The position numbers were made by a program, and so were the translations under genes. A stretch of DNA of 14,740 nucleotides from Leptolyngbyaceae cyanobacterium M65_K2018_010 (GTDB lineage: Bacteria; Cyanobacteriota; Cyanobacteriia; Phormidesmidales; Phormidesmidaceae): assembly GCA_015295885.1 (NCBI GenBank), contig DVEE01000443.1:1-14740 (forward strand), written 5' to 3'. Under the pieces are notes generated by a model that saw nothing but the letters and a program-made list of their open reading frames with translations, did not search any database and had not been told where the DNA came from. Of the stretch, positions 13,088 through 14,740 are shown piece after piece (positions within the stretch are counted from its first letter, which is position 1; every line of letters begins with the position of its first letter).

Positions 13088-13093
13088 TATACT
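13088..13093 (+). promoter_or_regulatory. Candidate -10 of the tRNA-Thr gene
   Basis: TATACT lies 20 bases before the first base of the tRNA, the right distance for a -10 with a short leader. No convincing -35 is visible 16-18 bases further upstream. Confidence 0.4.
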
Positions 13094-13113
13094 AATGAAT
13101 TGTGAGCTTTTGT

Positions 13114-13185
13114 GCCGATGTGGCTCAGTGGTAGAGCACTCGATTCGTAATCGAGCGGTCGCGGGTTCAAATCCCGCCATCGGCT
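13114..13185 (+). tRNA. tRNA-Thr (anticodon CGT)
   Basis: A full 72-base cloverleaf. The acceptor stem is GCCGATG / CATCGGC (13114-13120 with 13178-13184), with discriminator T at 13185. The D-arm is GCTC-AGTGGTA-GAGC. The anticodon stem is CTCGA/TCGAG around the loop TTCGTAA, anticodon CGT at 13146-13148, which reads ACG. The variable loop is CGGTC. The T-arm is GCGGG-TTCAAAT-CCCGC. All stems pair perfectly. CCA is not encoded, as is common in cyanobacteria. Found in single copy between the DUF3493 gene and the AI-2E-family gene. Confidence 0.97.
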
Positions 13186-13405
13186 TAAGGGGAAGCATGG
13201 GTCACTGCCCTGGGGGGTGGTATATTCCGCCTAGCCGTTACCTTGGGGCTAAACTGGGGCCAAGGGATTAGGGGCACAGGAACGATTGACCAGCTAGAAG
13301 CCCCATGGAAGGCTGCAGCTATGGCCTTTGCTCTTTCCGAGGGGCTGCCCTGTGGAATTGGGCACGGTCAATGGGCTGGGTTTCATCCTTTCCAGCAGCA
13401 GAAAA

Positions 13406-14500
13406 TTAGCCGGGGTCGTTAAGCTCATCCTCAAACGAGGATTGCGGCCTATGGATAGGATCCTGCTTGGGTTTACAGGGTTCCATGACCTCCTTTACCG
13501 TACTGGCTATCGGCACCGCTAGCACGACCCCCAACAGCCCCGCCACCCTGCCCCCCAGCAGGATGGCCATCACCACCCAGACTGGATGCACACCAGTGAG
13601 GTGCCCCATTAGTCGGGGGGCCAGGCCATTTTCCACCACTTGATCGACCACTGTCGCGATCGCCAGTACCGTTACCCCCAAGCCAATACTCTTGAGCGCT
13701 AGCAGCAGACTAACCAGGATAATCCCCAGCGTCCCACCATAGGGAAACAAGGCCAGCATGCCAATCAAAATACCAAATAGCGCCCCATAGGGAATGCGAA
13801 AGAGCGTAAACCCCACGGCCAGCCCGGTGCCTAGTACTAACGCCACTGTGCCCTGACCAATAAAATAGTTGCGAAAACTGCGTGGCAGAGTTATCTTAAC
13901 TCGCTGACCTAAGGGCCCCGGCCACCATTCAAATATGCCTTGCCACAGGCTTTCTCCCCGCAACAGCAGATAAACCCCTACTACCCCGATTAAGAAGAAC
14001 TCAAAAACACTGCCGACGGTCGCGGCCAAAGCCTCGGGCAAACGCATCGTAATCGCTCGCAGTTGTTGATCGAGTTGGCTACCTAGGGCCCTGGCCAGAC
14101 CCTGAATGTTAATGGGTAGACCCAGCCCTACTAGCCTAGTTTGGAGGCCTTCGACCTGCTGCTGGGCCGAGCGTTGCCAGAGCGGCAGCTCTTGCATCAG
14201 GTTCTGTGCCTGCTGGGACACCAGGGGAAGTACCGTAACCCCCAAAATGGCCAGGAGCCCAACCGCCCCAATGACCAACAGCCCAATCGCAGGTCCCCGT
14301 TTAATCCGATGGTGTTCCAGCCACTGCAGGGGAGGCTCCAGCAAAAAGGCGACTATCGACCCGACCAGCAAAATTCTGACCGGGACTTTAAAGTAGTTCA
14401 GCAGCAACAGCACGACCCAGCCATTGAGTACCAGCAGGGGTAACCCTAATCGAGGCATTAGCCACTGCATCAGGTGAGTCGATCGATGGGGAGAAGGCAT
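13406..14500 (-). CDS. AI-2E family (PerM/UPF0118) transporter
   Basis: A 364-residue polytopic membrane protein. Hydrophobic segments lie near 17-35, 41-57, 70-95, 164-181, 217-233, 239-257, 258-275, 278-295 and 312-335, giving seven or eight helices in the family's arrangement: two or three at the start, a long hydrophilic segment at 96-163, then the closely packed C-terminal group. Diagnostic blocks include FRIPYGALFGILIGMLALFP, VVDQVVENGLAPRLMG and HPVWVVMAILLGGRVAGLLG. Members are variously described as exporters of the quorum signal AI-2, Na+/H+ antiporters, or transporters of unknown substrate, so no substrate is assigned. Cyanobacteria carry several copies. It is the last gene in the window and has no partner on its strand. 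The spacer between the tRNA and its 3' end (13186-13405) shows no gene. Confidence 0.9.
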   Translation of the reverse strand: MPSPHRSTHLMQWLMPRLGLPLLVLNGWVVLLLLNYFKVPVRILLVGSIVAFLLEPPLQWLEHHRIKRGPAIGLLVIGAVGLLAILGVTVLPLVSQQAQNLMQELPLWQRSAQQQVEGLQTRLVGLGLPINIQGLARALGSQLDQQLRAITMRLPEALAATVGSVFEFFLIGVVGVYLLLRGESLWQGIFEWWPGPLGQRVKITLPRSFRNYFIGQGTVALVLGTGLAVGFTLFRIPYGALFGILIGMLALFPYGGTLGIILVSLLLALKSIGLGVTVLAIATVVDQVVENGLAPRLMGHLTGVHPVWVVMAILLGGRVAGLLGVVLAVPIASTVKEVMEPCKPKQDPIHRPQSSFEDELNDPG

Positions 14501-14707
14501 AGGCTAATCACCACACCCTGTCAGCAATCCAACCATAGTCCTAAACCGTCCCATATCCTCTAATCTTGGCTCAACTTGGAACCGCCAGCGCAGAACCTCA
14601 TGCTCCTGCCCAGTGACCTATGGGTTAATGGGCCCTAAACCTGACCTTCTGGGAACCGGCCAAAACTTCCAAGATGGGGCATTGTTAATCCCTCTGAAAA
14701 CCGTGAG

Positions 14708-14729
14708 CAGCTTGGCCTAGGCCAAGCTG
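14708..14729. repeat. Perfect 22-base palindrome centred on CCTAGG
   Basis: The left arm CAGCTTGGCCT (14708-14718) is matched base for base by its reverse complement at 14719-14729, with no loop. The core GGCCTAGGCC also occurs at 4736-4745 and 10642-10651, and the inner CCTAGG occurs 12 times in the window. It lies about 210 bases upstream of the AI-2E-family gene in sequence without an ORF. As DNA it could be a dimeric protein-binding site. As RNA it would fold into a hairpin, but no T-run follows. Confidence 0.85.
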
Positions 14730-14740
14730 TGATTGAGCCC

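Noticed and set aside
13114..13185. tRNA-Thr as an integration site for the nif module
   Set aside because: No integrase, no direct repeat of the tRNA 3' end is visible in the window, and the DUF3493 gene separates it from cnfR.
13328..13522. 64-codon + frame over the 3' end of the AI-2E-family gene
   Set aside because: It largely overlaps the coding strand of a well-supported gene in antisense and has no motif or ribosome-binding site.

Overview
The window is cyanobacterial chromosome, most likely from a filamentous, non-heterocystous, nitrogen-fixing organism of the Leptolyngbya type. This rests on Ycf3 (photosystem I assembly), a phylloquinone-pathway thioesterase, two small cyanobacteria-restricted proteins (DUF3181, DUF3493), the nif regulator CnfR/PatB, and nine perfect HIP1 octamers (GCGATCGC) between 4307 and 13663. 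GC is moderately high over most of the window. The genus is an inference.

Layout. 150-1115 (+): a family 2 glycosyltransferase, lower in GC than the rest, ended by a stem-loop/T-tract terminator. 1180-4040 (-): a compact run birA, M23 peptidase, DHNA-CoA thioesterase, and probably a 31-residue single-helix membrane protein too short for routine ORF calling. 4235-5736 (-): gatC, ycf3 and an unrecognised 92-residue protein. 5822-6965 (+): a SPOUT RNA methyltransferase, a 2TM protein and a DUF3181 protein.

7402-12589 (+) is the accessory part of the window, a nitrogen-fixation module: nifP (serine acetyltransferase), an unnamed 87-residue nif-linked protein, nifV (homocitrate synthase), nifT, a thioredoxin-like [2Fe-2S] protein with an extra N-terminal domain, and cnfR/patB, the Fe-S/HTH activator of cyanobacterial nif genes. 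NifV supplies homocitrate for the FeMo cofactor, NifP probably supplies O-acetylserine for cysteine and Fe-S synthesis, and CnfR switches the nif promoters on under low oxygen. The nitrogenase structural genes and nifB/S/U/E/N are not in the window, and nifZ, which from memory usually lies between nifV and nifT, is absent. Two non-coding regions of about 400 bases precede nifP and cnfR and are the likely regulatory regions.

12730-14500: a DUF3493 protein (-), tRNA-Thr(CGT) (+) and an AI-2E/PerM-family membrane protein (-). The right edge carries a perfect 22-base palindrome centred on CCTAGG, a hexamer over-represented in the window.

I see no insertion sequence, CRISPR array, toxin-antitoxin pair or phage gene. 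The nif module is a recognisable system, not a new one. The least explained items are the 87-residue nif protein, the two-domain [2Fe-2S] protein beside cnfR, the 31-residue microprotein, and the architecture of the nifP and cnfR leaders.
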